From positions 211,328 through 275,327 of the forward strand of contig NZ_VOSI01000004.1 of assembly GCF_019797745.1 (NCBI RefSeq): a stretch of DNA of 64,000 nucleotides. The letters are read 5' to 3'. The translations under genes were made by a program, and so were the position numbers. A model generated the notes under the pieces. It did no database searches. It had not been told where the DNA came from and worked only from the letters and a program-made list of their open reading frames with translations. This DNA is from Edaphocola aurantiacus (GTDB taxonomy: Bacteria > Bacteroidota > Bacteroidia > Chitinophagales > Chitinophagaceae). Shown here piece by piece: positions 43,614 through 52,892 of this stretch (position 1 is the stretch's first letter; every line of letters starts with the position of its first letter).

Positions 43614-44315
43614 ATGAAAAAGTTATTCATTATCCTGGGTATTTCTGTATTACCCACCTGCATATTTGCACAAATAAAGAGTACTACATTAACCCGTGAT
43701 ATTGGTGAGTTACATATAGAAGCTGTTATTCCTAGTATTGAAATGACAGAGGCTCACGAAACACCTGCTGGAAACATTCCAGCAGAAGTGAGTTCGCGTC
43801 AAACAGGCGTAGTAAAACTATATGTCAAAGGAAACAATACCCCTTTTCTTGTTCATAAGAGCGCATCGATACATATTGAAAACGATAAAGGAAAATTGTC
43901 TTTGCCTTTAGATGGTAATATTGATTTCAGGGATTATAATTTCGATGGTCATGCTGATATTGCAATTGTGGGCGAACCGGGAGGGTATAATTTTTATAGA
44001 TACACAGTATATCTATACAATAAATCGACTGATAAATTCATAAAATCTAAAGCTATAGAAGAAATAAATAATCAAGTCTGTTGCGGTATTAATATTGACA
44101 AAGGGAAAAAACTAATTTATACTGATGATAAGGATGGTTATGCTTGGAACCAAATGAAGTACTATACATTTAATACTGATAACTCCTTGAAATTGGTAAA
44201 GATTAAGACTTACGGTATTTCTAAAACGAACAAACCATTTTTCACAATTGAATCACCTGTTAATGGTGTAATGAAGAAACGGAATGTTACAGAAGAAGCA
44301 TTTCTTAATGACTAA
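43614..44315 (+). CDS. secreted cargo protein of the prophage
   Basis: This 233-residue protein has a signal peptide (1-19, cut after IFA). The mature beta-rich part contains IDFRDYNFDGHADIAIVGEPG, a DxNxDGxxD calcium-binding-like loop as in VCBS/XAC2610-type proteins. It lies 13 bp after the repressor gene in the same direction and is probably expressed in the lysogen, so it may alter the host envelope (lysogenic conversion). The region is AT-rich compared with the late operon. Confidence 0.68.
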   Translation: MKKLFIILGISVLPTCIFAQIKSTTLTRDIGELHIEAVIPSIEMTEAHETPAGNIPAEVSSRQTGVVKLYVKGNNTPFLVHKSASIHIENDKGKLSLPLDGNIDFRDYNFDGHADIAIVGEPGGYNFYRYTVYLYNKSTDKFIKSKAIEEINNQVCCGINIDKGKKLIYTDDKDGYAWNQMKYYTFNTDNSLKLVKIKTYGISKTNKPFFTIESPVNGVMKKRNVTEEAFLND

Positions 44316-44403
44316 TATTTTCATACATAAATTGCTACACGACTACATAAATCATACACGAGAAATACAGATTCAACAAGGGTTACAGCATTGCGCCCGA
44401 CTA

Positions 44404-44424
44404 TCCGGTATTCTCCACAATTCC
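44404..44424 (+). other. attR, right attachment site
   Basis: This 21-bp copy of the tRNA-Ala 3' end is identical to 26165-26185 and is followed by a near-copy of the tRNA terminator. The preceding bases do not complete a tRNA, so this is the displaced host 3' end. Confidence 0.88.
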
Positions 44425-44590
44425 TCTGAAAACCGCTATAGTAGCGGTTTTTTTTGTGTATCACATATTCGTCTCGTGTATCTATCCGCAATTTTCAAGC
44501 GTGGCATGAAGAAGCTATCCCCAGCCTTAAAACAATTTTATGTAGAATATTTATGCTGTCTTGAGAAATATATTATTTTTAAGGAGCAAA
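44409..44590 (+). repeat. post-tRNA repeat, copy B
   Basis: About 180 bp starting at TATTCTCC, through the terminator and a CTCGTGTAT segment to ATTATTTTTAAGGA. It is about four fifths identical by eye to 45643-45820. Its first 80 bp also resemble the sequence between attL and the integrase gene. It makes up most of the 358-bp gap between the cargo genes, where no further gene is seen. Confidence 0.75.
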
Positions 44591-44673
44591 TAAAAATCTT
44601 AAAGAAATAAAGCCGAGGACCAACAAAACCAGTTGCTAAGGGTATTCATTAACTAAAATTAAAACTGAAATCG

Positions 44674-45348
44674 ATGAAAAGATTATTGCTACTATTTCTA
44701 TTATTGATAGGTATTAAAGCTAATGCAGACCAGTTACAGATAATAACACAAGCTCAGGCACAACAAACAGAAAGCTTATTTAAAAATAACGGGATAAGGC
44801 AGGTTATTCTTTTTTGTGGATGCTGTGAAAACGAAACGCCAATTAAAGTAAATATTGATAGGTATTATACTAAGATTTATAATGCTAGTGCAAATGAATA
44901 TGAATTTGTGATAGAAGGACATACAGAAGCTGGTAAAACGATAAAAGAAAGTGTTGATCTTGCATATACATATGTTAAGGTTGGAACTTTAGCGGAATGT
45001 GTAGGTAAAGTGCTTTCATTTGAGTGTGATCCGTGCTCCCTGCCATTTGAGTGGAGTTTAAAAAGTAAAAAAGCTGGTGAGATCGAAATAAATAATACAT
45101 CCAGCGATAGGCTTGTAGTTTTTGTTCCATCAGGAGGTATTATGATTACTCAACCAGGGGTAATGAGTGCAAAAGTATGGGTTGATCGTCAAGGTAATAT
45201 TACGCGATACATTATACTTTCTGCTACAAATGAAGAATTAAAGAAAATATTAGAATCCAAAATACGAGAAATCAAATTTAATAAACTTTCCACGGCTCCC
45301 GTAGAACAAAATGGATTAATTACAATAAAGTTTAAGTTTAAAAATTAA
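44674..45348 (+). CDS. secreted protein with TonB-C-like end
   Basis: This 224-residue protein has a signal peptide (1-18, cut after ANA) and a cysteine pair/cluster in the first half (FCGCCENE) and CDPC later. A C-terminal region (about 160-224: SAKVWVDRQGNITRYIIL, then NGLITIKFKF) is shaped like a TonB C-terminal domain. It lies between two copies of the att-flank repeat and is probably cargo left by an older element. The stop codon is followed by an in-frame open stretch to 45555. Confidence 0.65.
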   Translation: MKRLLLLFLLLIGIKANADQLQIITQAQAQQTESLFKNNGIRQVILFCGCCENETPIKVNIDRYYTKIYNASANEYEFVIEGHTEAGKTIKESVDLAYTYVKVGTLAECVGKVLSFECDPCSLPFEWSLKSKKAGEIEINNTSSDRLVVFVPSGGIMITQPGVMSAKVWVDRQGNITRYIILSATNEELKKILESKIREIKFNKLSTAPVEQNGLITIKFKFKN

Positions 45349-45375
45349 TGTGTACAACATAAAGCAATCCAACTG

Positions 45376-45555
45376 GTGGAAAAAGATATCTTTCTAGGAT
45401 TCTATGTAATTGCCCAAAACAGGTTTGTACCTATTATTATTTTGGGCAAAAAAGATAACATACTATCTAAAATTCTTATACCAGCAATTGCATTATGTAC
45501 TATTGACTATTTAGTTATTCTATTTGCAATACAATCACGAACAAAAAATAAATAA
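45376..45555 (+). pseudogene. 59-codon frame, possible remnant or small membrane protein
   Basis: A GTG at 45376 opens 59 codons with a hydrophobic segment (ILIPAIALCTIDYLVILFAI). The frame continues that of the preceding gene past its TAA without another stop. It may be a short GTG-started gene, or the eroded 3' part of a longer one. No family is recognised. Confidence 0.35.
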
Positions 45556-45642
45556 CTTATACAAATGCTGGTGCAAAAGCCGGTTTTGACAGAAATAGAG
45601 TGCAGACTTGATAATGATTAAAGATGGAAGAACTTTTTTCTA

Positions 45643-45820
45643 TATTCTCCAGAATCATCTGAAATCATCTCCTAGAGCGGTTTTTTGTGTATCAAATATT
45701 AGTATCATGTATCCATCCGCAATTTTTAAACGTAGTATGAGGAGACTGCCTCCAGCCTTAAAATAATTTTATGTAGAATATTTATGCATTCTTGAGAAAT
45801 ATATTATTTTTAAGGAACAG
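45643..45820 (+). repeat. post-tRNA repeat, copy C
   Basis: A diverged copy of 44409-44590. TATTCTCC is kept, the terminator hairpin is degraded (GAGCGGTTTTTTGTGTATC remains), and the last 60 bp are nearly identical. It is best read as the right end of an older integration at the same tRNA gene. It lies in the 537-bp gap between cargo genes, which also holds the 59-codon frame. Confidence 0.72.
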
Positions 45821-45885
45821 AAAGATAGATGGAAAATTGGGAGTTGAGAAGCTGACTGCTAAAAACTTTTTAACTAATATATGAA

Positions 45886-46635
45886 ATGATAAATAATAAC
45901 AATGTTCAAAATTATATTTCTTATTTATACAAAAGGAAAACTGGGAATAATATACCTGATGATGTTTTAGAGTCATGGAGTAATCTAGAGGATGACGAAA
46001 TCAGCTTACATCTTACAGAGCTATATAATAGCTGGCGCATCGGAGTAAATGATGCAAAAATGATGGAGAATGAATTTATTAAAATTAATAAGCCAAAACC
46101 TTTCATTCCTCCAATACAACAATATGAAGAAGCTACTGTAGAAAAACGACCCATTAAAGAGGAAGAAACAATAATATATAAAGATGTTCATCATGATTAT
46201 CCTGAACCTAAGCGAGGCTTTATACGTCCATGGTATTGGTGGGGAGCTTTAATCGTTATTGCTATTGCTTTATTATCTTATGTGTCTATTAAATATATAT
46301 ATACTGATTCTTCCGAAGATGATTCTACTGAATCATATATAGAGGAACCGCAAATAGAGAATAGCGCTAAATCTTATGCAGAGCCAATTCCGGTTACTTC
46401 CCAGCCACCAGTTGAACAAAATGAAAATACATATACAGCGCAAATTCCAAATGGTGGCGAGGTGAATATTATTGGTACGGTAAGTGTGTCCACAAAAGGC
46501 TTTTTTGGTACAAAAAATGCACATAGAATAGAAAGGCAGTTGCGAAAGGAAGCTGAAAAATTATATCCAAACAATGCGGGGATTACAAATGTTAGATATG
46601 AAGGTAATAGTGCTTTTGCAGATGTTTTAAATTGA
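45886..46635 (+). CDS. hypothetical single-pass membrane protein
   Basis: This 249-residue protein has a cytosolic helical N-terminus (about 1-90), one membrane helix (WYWWGALIVIAIALLSYVSI, about 112-132) and an acidic, Ser/Pro-rich linker. A small C-terminal domain (about 188-249) contains EVNIIGTVSVSTKGFFG. The AT-rich sequence and the position beside the att-flank repeats suggest acquisition with a mobile element. No family is recognised. Confidence 0.6.
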   Translation: MINNNNVQNYISYLYKRKTGNNIPDDVLESWSNLEDDEISLHLTELYNSWRIGVNDAKMMENEFIKINKPKPFIPPIQQYEEATVEKRPIKEEETIIYKDVHHDYPEPKRGFIRPWYWWGALIVIAIALLSYVSIKYIYTDSSEDDSTESYIEEPQIENSAKSYAEPIPVTSQPPVEQNENTYTAQIPNGGEVNIIGTVSVSTKGFFGTKNAHRIERQLRKEAEKLYPNNAGITNVRYEGNSAFADVLN

Positions 46636-46747
46636 TAATCCTGATATAAATAGTTCACTTGACCTAAGTAAAAAAGTAATGTAAAACTTTCGAGGATAGA
46701 ATACTTTCCACAAACAGCGGTGGCAATTGCCCCGCTATTTTATTTTT

Positions 46748-46791
46748 AAAGCGCCTTAAATGTCAATCCGGTATTGATTTTAAGGCGCTTT
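46748..46791 (+). terminator. hairpin terminator
   Basis: AAAGCGCCTTAAA pairs with TTTAAGGCGCTTT, an inner TCAAT/ATTGA extends the stem, and a T run follows. It lies in the 407-bp gap 46636-47042; the rest of that gap is AT-rich and shows no gene. Confidence 0.8.
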
Positions 46792-47042
46792 TTTATTCTG
46801 ATACTTGTCCTCCTTTTTGACTTCAACGTTTTCATTCTGTTTTAAATAATGGAGTAAAATGAGAATTAATAACTTAAGTGTGGAAAATAGTAGCTATTTG
46901 AAATGATATGGTAATCAATAAGATGCTTTTCGAATAAAAATTGCTTTATTGACTATCAATAAAGCAATTTACTTAGATGTATACTGGTTGCCGAAAAAAG
47001 TACTTACTATCGTGCTTTATTTTACCTGCTCATTTTTTATCT

Positions 47043-47420
47043 ATGAAGAAAATTATACTATTGTCAGTACTTCCCTTCGCTATTGTTGCAGCCTCTATTA
47101 TCTCCTGTAGCAATGAGGGCCACTCTAATAAAGTGCGTATAAGCACAATAAATTCAATATTGTATCCGGTAGTTACTAAATATCAGAAAAAAGGGAGATC
47201 CGGCAGATACGATCTTATGAGTGATCAACTCACACATAATGTTATTAGCTTAGGACTCTTAGATAATGTTACGAAGGTTTACATTACCTACTTCTTTGAT
47301 GAGTCTGCGCAACAAGAGAAAGCTGAGCTGATCATCATTGGCAATAAGCATAAAATAGCAACGGCACACTCTTTTGATTTGTCAACTAATGATGATGGAT
47401 ATTTTGTAATACAAGATTAG
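47043..47420 (+). CDS. small hypothetical lipoprotein
   Basis: This 125-residue protein begins with MKKIILLSVLPFAIVAASII and then SC, a lipobox-type signal (Cys22). The mature part is alpha/beta without known motif. ATG 47043 is chosen over the longer frame from 46977 because it gives the signal peptide. The lipid-anchored protein should face the periplasm or cell surface. Confidence 0.65.
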   Translation: MKKIILLSVLPFAIVAASIISCSNEGHSNKVRISTINSILYPVVTKYQKKGRSGRYDLMSDQLTHNVISLGLLDNVTKVYITYFFDESAQQEKAELIIIGNKHKIATAHSFDLSTNDDGYFVIQD

Positions 47421-47558
47421 ATTAATATAGCATATAAAGCATACTACAGATAAAACTCGAATGATAAAGACCAGGACTAATCAATATCCTGGTCTTTGTT
47501 TTACCATTTTTATAGAAAAGGATGCTTGAATTATTTAAAATGCTGGCAGTAAAGCCGG

Positions 47559-47566
47559 TATCTTTG
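47559..47566 (+). promoter_or_regulatory. Bacteroidota -7 promoter element for the EamA gene
   Basis: TATCTTTG matches TAnnTTTG and lies 42 bases before ATG 47609. This supports the shorter start of the EamA gene, because the longer frame would begin upstream of the promoter. Confidence 0.55.
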
Positions 47567-47608
47567 CCATCATTGAAGCAGAGCAATAGTTCGCTGCAGT
47601 ATACGATC

Positions 47609-48502
47609 ATGAAAACAAAACATCTTTTAGTAGCACTACTCATTGCCCTTGTCTGGGGAGTGAATTTTATCGCCATTCATATAGGACTGGAAGTATTTTC
47701 TCCGTTTTTACTCAGTACGATTCGTTTCGGGCTTAGTGCCTTTCCCTGGATATTTTTTCTGCCCAGACCTAAAGCCCCGCTGAAACTCATTCTAGGCTAT
47801 GGTGTGTTTACTTTTGCCTTACAATTCGGATTACTCTTTAGCGGTATTCATCTGGGATTGTCGGCAGGTCTGGCATCACTTGTATTACAGGTGCAGATGT
47901 TTTTCTCTATGGGACTGGCTGCACTCTTTTTTAAAGATCGTCCCAGCGCATGGAAGATTGTTGGTTCGCTGATCTCATTTATAGGTATTGGCATTGTAGC
48001 TAGTCATGCAGATGGCAGTACTTCATTGATAGGCCTTATCCTCACCTTGCTGGCAGCTTTATCCTGGTCGATCGGAAATATGTTTACCAAAAAAGTAGAT
48101 GCTGCATCACCGCTGGCACTTGTAGTATGGGGCAATCTGGTTGCTTTCCCTTTTATGGCAGTGACTTCATTGCTTTTAGAGGGGCCGGAAATGATAGGAA
48201 ATTCATTTCAGCATGTTTCTGCAGAGACAATTGCTGCAGTCATCTATATTGTATATGTCTCTACCCATGTAGGCTATGGTGCCTGGGGTTATCTATTAAA
48301 ATCATATCCTACCGCAACGGTGGTACCATTTACCTTGCTGGTGCCTGTTGTAGGCTTCCTGAGTTCGGCTTTAATTTTAAATGAGGATTTATTACCCTGG
48401 AAGATTACAGCATCTGTATTTGTGATGGCGGGTCTTGTCTTTAATCTGATGGAAAAACAGGTTCGCGGACTGCTTGTCAAGCGAAAAACAAAAACTGAAT
48501 AA
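47609..48502 (+). CDS. EamA family (drug/metabolite) transporter
   Basis: This 297-residue inner-membrane protein has ten helices arranged as two EamA halves: ALVWGVNFIAIHIGL in the first and ALSWSIGNMFTKKV in the second. It resembles amino acid or metabolite exporters such as EamA/RhtA. The start at 47609 removes 29 residues of non-hydrophobic leader and fits the promoter. Substrate unknown. Confidence 0.85.
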   Translation: MKTKHLLVALLIALVWGVNFIAIHIGLEVFSPFLLSTIRFGLSAFPWIFFLPRPKAPLKLILGYGVFTFALQFGLLFSGIHLGLSAGLASLVLQVQMFFSMGLAALFFKDRPSAWKIVGSLISFIGIGIVASHADGSTSLIGLILTLLAALSWSIGNMFTKKVDAASPLALVVWGNLVAFPFMAVTSLLLEGPEMIGNSFQHVSAETIAAVIYIVYVSTHVGYGAWGYLLKSYPTATVVPFTLLVPVVGFLSSALILNEDLLPWKITASVFVMAGLVFNLMEKQVRGLLVKRKTKTE

Positions 48503-48514
48503 ATATTATCAGTA

Positions 48515-48569
48515 AAGTATTCTGACATCAAAAGCCGCGCTAAGCGCGGCTTTTGATGTCAGAATACTT
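48515..48569. terminator. bidirectional hairpin terminator
   Basis: A perfect 26-bp stem with loop TAA lies between the convergent genes ending at 48502 and 48572. Confidence 0.88.
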
Positions 48570-48571
48570 CT

Positions 48572-49300
48572 TTATATCTTCCAGTATGTGCCTATATTCA
48601 GGCCATAGTTGTAGAGGTTTTCTTTTACCGGAGCATTAACACTTTTGATCACAGCAAACCGGAAAATGGGTTCCAGTTTAAGATGTACTTTCTCATTTAA
48701 AGCATAGTCAACACCGGCGCTGAGTTGTGCCGCGAGATTGAATTTTCGGTAATACGAAGTGTTTGTTGTTTGTATCTCTGTTTCACTGCTTGCATAGAAG
48801 AGGCTTTGCCTGGTCTGTTCACGGAGCAGATACATAGCATTTAATCCCGCTCCTGCAGTGAATTTCAGCCGTTTGTGTCCAAAGGTTACATTAACTGTTG
48901 CCGGAAGTATCAGATAATTAATATTATACAACATACTGACTTGAGTGGGAAGTGCGGGATTCGGGAACGCATAAATCAGGTCTCTTCGCTTAGTTTGGCC
49001 ACCCCAATTACTATATTGCAAGCCACTATTCAGGCTTATATGTTCATTCAGCTGATAGCCTAAAGATACCCCGGCTGTATATTGAGGCCGCGGTATTTCG
49101 CTCTGATTCCGGGAATCCTTAGCTATTGCACTTCCCTGATCTCCGGGAGTAGCCCGGAGCAGGCGATAATTGATCTGAGGGCTTACATTAAGCCCGATCT
49201 GCCATCGGGAAGGTTTGGCTGATTGATGGCCGGCAGGTGCTTCCTGGGCCATGGCAGCAACGCTGAGCAGCATGCTGCAGGATAATAGGAGTTTGTGCAT
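48572..49300 (-). CDS. outer-membrane beta-barrel protein (PorT/OMP_b-brl-like)
   Basis: This 242-residue protein has a signal peptide (1-18, cut after AMA) and alternating amphipathic strands (QIGLNVSPQINYRLL, then YTAGVSLGYQLNEHISLNSG). It ends in GLNIGTYWKI, typical of small Bacteroidota barrels of the PorT-like class. No specific role can be read. Confidence 0.72.
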   Translation of the reverse strand: MHKLLLSCSMLLSVAAMAQEAPAGHQSAKPSRWQIGLNVSPQINYRLLRATPGDQGSAIAKDSRNQSEIPRPQYTAGVSLGYQLNEHISLNSGLQYSNWGGQTKRRDLIYAFPNPALPTQVSMLYNINYLILPATVNVTFGHKRLKFTAGAGLNAMYLLREQTRQSLFYASSETEIQTTNTSYYRKFNLAAQLSAGVDYALNEKVHLKLEPIFRFAVIKSVNAPVKENLYNYGLNIGTYWKI

Positions 49301-49359
49301 ATATTAGTAGTTAGTATTTCATAAACGTGCGTATTGTTGATTTCAGTATCAGATGCGGA

Positions 49360-49995
49360 TCAGATGTCTTCCTCATAAAACTGTAGTTCTTTTACTAAAT
49401 TTTCTCTGGCCTTCTCCTCATATTGCCCATAGAAATACTCCGTTTTAAACAGGCGGGGCATATCCAGAAAATGCTGTATGACTCTGGCTCTTCCGGGATA
49501 ATATTGTTCATCGGGATAGATAGCATATTCTTTACGGATGTCTTTGGCATACTGTATATACCGCTCCCAGTCCTGCCCCAGGATACTCAGGTCTGCATCA
49601 GTAAAATAGTTTATATCCATATCAGCAGAAACAGTATGTGCTTTTGTCGCCAGGATTGTGTCTATACACTGTTGCACCTTTTCAGCCGGGAGCTGCAGGG
49701 CATCCAATATTTCTTTGGCAAATGCGGCACTTTGCTCTTCATTATCCTGACGGCTGGCATCATAAATAATATCATGGTAGCAAAGGGCCAGCCAGATTAC
49801 TTCGGTGTCCTGTAATTGATCCTGTATAGCAGATAAAGTACTGTACATCTGATCCAGGTGCTGCAAAGTATGATAATGGCGACCACAGGCACTATACGCC
49901 CTGGTAATATCATTCCAGAGGCGGTCCTGTGCATGTAATGCAGCTCCATATTGGCTTATTTGCTGAATAAATATTTCGCGAAGTGTATATGACAT
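49360..49995 (-). CDS. predicted HD-superfamily metal-dependent hydrolase
   Basis: This 211-residue all-helical protein has YHTLQHL and LALCYHDIIYD (His-Asp pair), then DNEEQSAAFA. This is the pattern of the small HD hydrolases annotated as predicted metal-dependent phosphohydrolases. Substrate unknown. It starts 4 bp after the metallophosphoesterase stop, and the three genes up to 51306 run in one direction. Confidence 0.82.
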   Translation of the reverse strand: MSYTLREIFIQQISQYGAALHAQDRLWNDITRAYSACGRHYHTLQHLDQMYSTLSAIQDQLQDTEVIWLALCYHDIIYDASRQDNEEQSAAFAKEILDALQLPAEKVQQCIDTILATKAHTVSADMDINYFTDADLSILGQDWERYIQYAKDIRKEYAIYPDEQYYPGRARVIQHFLDMPRLFKTEYFYGQYEEKARENLVKELQFYEEDI

Positions 49996-49999
49996 GCTG

Positions 50000-50746
50000 C
50001 TATAATTCTATTATCATTTTTCTTTCAAAGCCATTATCGGGTTGATCAATATAGCCATGAGGGTTACAGATAATTTCGGTTTGTCCGATTGTATATCTGG
50101 AGGGTGTATGAATATGCCCATGAATCCAGTATCTTGGCTGGTATGTTTCGATCAGCGACTCCAGATTGGAAGCATATGCTGTGGAAACATTATCTTTTGC
50201 AAATATTTCAGGCAATGATCTAGGACTTGGGGCATGGTGTGTAATGACGATATTTTTGCTAGTCGATGGTTGACTTAGGCTATCTTTCAGCCAGTTTACC
50301 GACCTGTTGTGTATTTTGTATGTATCAATTGACCTTAAGCGGGAATAAGAGGCGCCATAAGTAATTTTTTTATAATCATTCATTCTGTCCTGACATATCA
50401 TCCCATATGTTCTTGCATCTCCGAACAATTCGAAGTTTGTCCATAATGTGGCACCATGGAAAGTAATATCCTCGATAACTACTGATTCATTTTCTAAAAC
50501 GTGTACCTGGGTATCCAATGCTGATTCTTTGATTTTATGCAGTGTTTTAGGATAGTTTCCTTTGTAATATTCATGATTACCTAAAACATAGATAATCGGA
50601 ATATCTTTGTTTAGCGTCCGCATCCATTCCACGCCTTTCGTACCCAGGTGAACATCCCCAGCCATAATAATCAGATCTATGTCTGTAAAGTTCAGGAGTT
50701 CAGCACCAAATTCCATGTGCAGATCACTGATGATCTGTATCCTCAT
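50000..50746 (-). CDS. metallophosphoesterase
   Basis: This 248-residue calcineurin-type phosphoesterase has all metal motifs in order: ISDLHMEFG, IMAGDVHLG, VLGNHEYY, VITHHAPSPRS and WIHGHIHTP. It hydrolyses phosphoesters in the cytosol. Substrate unknown. Confidence 0.9.
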   Translation of the reverse strand: MRIQIISDLHMEFGAELLNFTDIDLIIMAGDVHLGTKGVEWMRTLNKDIPIIYVLGNHEYYKGNYPKTLHKIKESALDTQVHVLENESVVIEDITFHGATLWTNFELFGDARTYGMICQDRMNDYKKITYGASYSRLRSIDTYKIHNRSVNWLKDSLSQPSTSKNIVITHHAPSPRSLPEIFAKDNVSTAYASNLESLIETYQPRYWIHGHIHTPSRYTIGQTEIICNPHGYIDQPDNGFERKMIIEL

Positions 50747-50754
50747 ATTTTATC

Positions 50755-51306
50755 TTATTTCTTAGCCCACAATGCACCTGCTTTTACTGCTTTTTGGTGC
50801 ACCAGACAACTTTCTGTATGTGCTCCGGGTAGGTAGCCTATACTCATCAGGAATTCCCCAACGATCTCGCCACCGGTAAAGCGAAACGTCTTTTTAAACA
50901 GCTTTACCCACTCCTCTTTTGTTTTGGGATGATGGTGCTCCAGCCATTTCTCAAAAGAACCGAATTCTTTTTGCAGCTGCTGAATGGTCTTCGCATTGTC
51001 AATAGCAGCATTGACTTTAAGGCGGTTGCGGATAATGCCGGCATCGTTGAGCAATCGCTCCCTGTCCGCCTCTGTATAAGCCGCAATGGCAGCGATGTTG
51101 AAATTGTTATATGCAGCGCGAAAGGATTCTTCTTTTTTGAGGATCGTTTCCCAGCTCAGGCCTGCCTGGTTGATCTCCATGATCAGCCGGCCGAACAGTT
51201 CATTATCATCATGAATCGGGAAGCCGTAATGATGGTCATGATAACGTTTGTGCAGGTCTTTGCGGGCCTCGGGTTGCATGGTTTCTATAGCAGCGCAGTA
51301 GGACAT
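50755..51306 (-). CDS. tag: DNA-3-methyladenine glycosylase I
   Basis: This 183-residue base-excision enzyme matches Tag: YHDHHYGFPIHDDNELFGRL at the N-terminus, INQAGLSWETILKKEESFR in the middle and LPGAHTESCLVH near the end. It removes 3-methyladenine from alkylated DNA. The zinc-binding His and Cys near the C-terminus are present. It overlaps no neighbour but lies 8 bp from the phosphoesterase gene. Confidence 0.9.
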   Translation of the reverse strand: MSYCAAIETMQPEARKDLHKRYHDHHYGFPIHDDNELFGRLIMEINQAGLSWETILKKEESFRAAYNNFNIAAIAAYTEADRERLLNDAGIIRNRLKVNAAIDNAKTIQQLQKEFGSFEKWLEHHHPKTKEEWVKLFKKTFRFTGGEIVGEFLMSIGYLPGAHTESCLVHQKAVKAGALWAKK

Positions 51307-51352
51307 TTTATATAAATTATGTAATTATTTAAGCGATAATGTTGCAGAGCGA

Positions 51353-51979
51353 TCAGGAAGTATAATCCGTATCGTTCATAAAGGGGAAATTATGATCATA
51401 AGGTTCCTCGGAAAATATTTTATTGATCCGGGGTTGTATGATCCAGATACCTACCGGGAAGAACCATAGCAGGAAGAACTCCCCAGCGAAATCACTGAAG
51501 GTTACCGGTCTTTGTGTCTCGACTGCTTTTAATGATTTGGCATTATAATACAGGGTGTATAAGAGGCAGAAAATAGAAAACAGGTGTACCGGAATGATGA
51601 GTAACAGGGCAACAGATATGACAACCGGGATACTATTGTCCGGTGATTCAATATCCATAGTTTTCAGGACCAGTGGCATGAATACAAGCAGGATCAGCCC
51701 TATATAGACAAGTGGTATAAACAGGAACCATTTGAATCGCTTTAACGGCATAGGTACACTGGGAGGAAGGCGCTTGTGCAGGTTTGTGCCGATCGTATAT
51801 GACCAGCCCATCTGCATGAACAGGACGATAAGCATCATGATACTGAAAACGACTATTATATCCGGATTGAATGTTTGTGAGAAGATGACTGAAGGGATAA
51901 AACAAGCCTCCAATGCCAGGGGCAGGGCAAATGTAATTAAGAAAAACTGCCAGTGCTTGATGCGCAGAAAGAAATTCAT
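51353..51979 (-). CDS. polytopic membrane protein of unknown function
   Basis: This 208-residue protein has about five membrane helices (near 12-33, 38-58, 84-105, 118-143 and 168-186) and a polar tail. No transporter motif is visible. It lies between the tag gene and a lipoprotein gene in the same direction. Confidence 0.65.
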   Translation of the reverse strand: MNFFLRIKHWQFFLITFALPLALEACFIPSVIFSQTFNPDIIVVFSIMMLIVLFMQMGWSYTIGTNLHKRLPPSVPMPLKRFKWFLFIPLVYIGLILLVFMPLVLKTMDIESPDNSIPVVISVALLLIIPVHLFSIFCLLYTLYYNAKSLKAVETQRPVTFSDFAGEFFLLWFFPVGIWIIQPRINKIFSEEPYDHNFPFMNDTDYTS

Positions 51980-52023
51980 GAGCGTGTATTTATGGTTGCA
52001 AAGATCAAATATACGGAATAGAT

Positions 52024-52779
52024 TTACCGGAGCGGCTGTGTTCTGACAAATATTAAAGTGTCCATTACACGATCCATTGAACCGGTTATAAGGGTATCTT
52101 GGTTAATTGTATAAACTGGGATATTCTCTCTCAGACAATAACGATGTAAGGATATACCCATACCTATAATGTCATCTTTCATACCATGCCAGTAATAATC
52201 TGCGATCTCGCCGGTATCATTGTTCACAAACATATCTGCCCGCCCGTTATCTTTGAAGTGTATGGTCAGCTCATTTGCCCCCTGCCCGGGATAGTTTAAT
52301 AACCGGACAGGAATGTAAGCTGCATGTATTAGCTTCCACCAGCCCCTGATATGTGAGCGGATCGAGTCTCCTGTCTGAAATTCTGCTAATCTTTCTTTGA
52401 AGTCATCTGGTTTGGAGTACGAGCTTTTACGATAATAGTATACTTGTTTGTTTGGGCGTGTAATAATCAGCCGGTTTGTGTCGGTCTGCCAGAATGTATA
52501 TCTGAAGTCCCCTTTATGAAAAATGCTATCATGACGTACTACCAGTGCACTGTCGAGAATATAATGATCATGTTCATAACTGAAGCTCCAGAACGTATTT
52601 GTATCTGGAAACCAGGCGCACTCTTGTTTCCATTCTTCTGGCATTGGGTATATAGAATCCAGATGCCATTCTCCTGTAAGCAAAGATTTGGGCAGTTGTT
52701 GTTTATGACCGCAGGACCCGAATAGGTTGCACAGTGCAACAGAAATCATCATCAAGTACAGACGCTGAAAGGAATTCAT
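52024..52779 (-). CDS. hypothetical lipoprotein
   Basis: This 251-residue protein has a signal peptide with lipobox LFGSC (Cys23) and a beta-rich mature part with many Trp and Tyr residues (GEWHLDSIYP, then YRYTFWQTDTNRLIITRP), reminiscent of lipocalin-like lipoproteins of Bacteroidota. The family is not certain. It should sit in the outer membrane facing the periplasm. Confidence 0.65.
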   Translation of the reverse strand: MNSFQRLYLMMISVALCNLFGSCGHKQQLPKSLLTGEWHLDSIYPMPEEWKQECAWFPDTNTFWSFSYEHDHYILDSALVVRHDSIFHKGDFRYTFWQTDTNRLIITRPNKQVYYYRKSSYSKPDDFKERLAEFQTGDSIRSHIRGWWKLIHAAYIPVRLLNYPGQGANELTIHFKDNGRADMFVNNDTGEIADYYWHGMKDDIIGMGISLHRYCLRENIPVYTINQDTLITGSMDRVMDTLIFVRTQPLR

Positions 52780-52832
52780 ATGAGCATGGTATGTACCTAA
52801 AGATAATGTAATAAAGTAAAATATACCATACG

Positions 52833-52878
52833 TAATACAAAAGAAGCGCCGCTGAATAGCGGCGCTTCTTTTGTATTA
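52833..52878. terminator. terminator after rho
   Basis: TAATACAAAAGAAGCGCCGCT pairs with its complement around GAAT. It lies 15 bp downstream of the rho stop codon. Confidence 0.85.
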
Positions 52879-52892
52879 ATTTATAATTCAGA

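Noticed and set aside
44284-44610. Open frame across attR
   Set aside because: It overlaps the cargo gene end, crosses the att core and the terminator hairpin, and its sequence is translated non-coding repeat.
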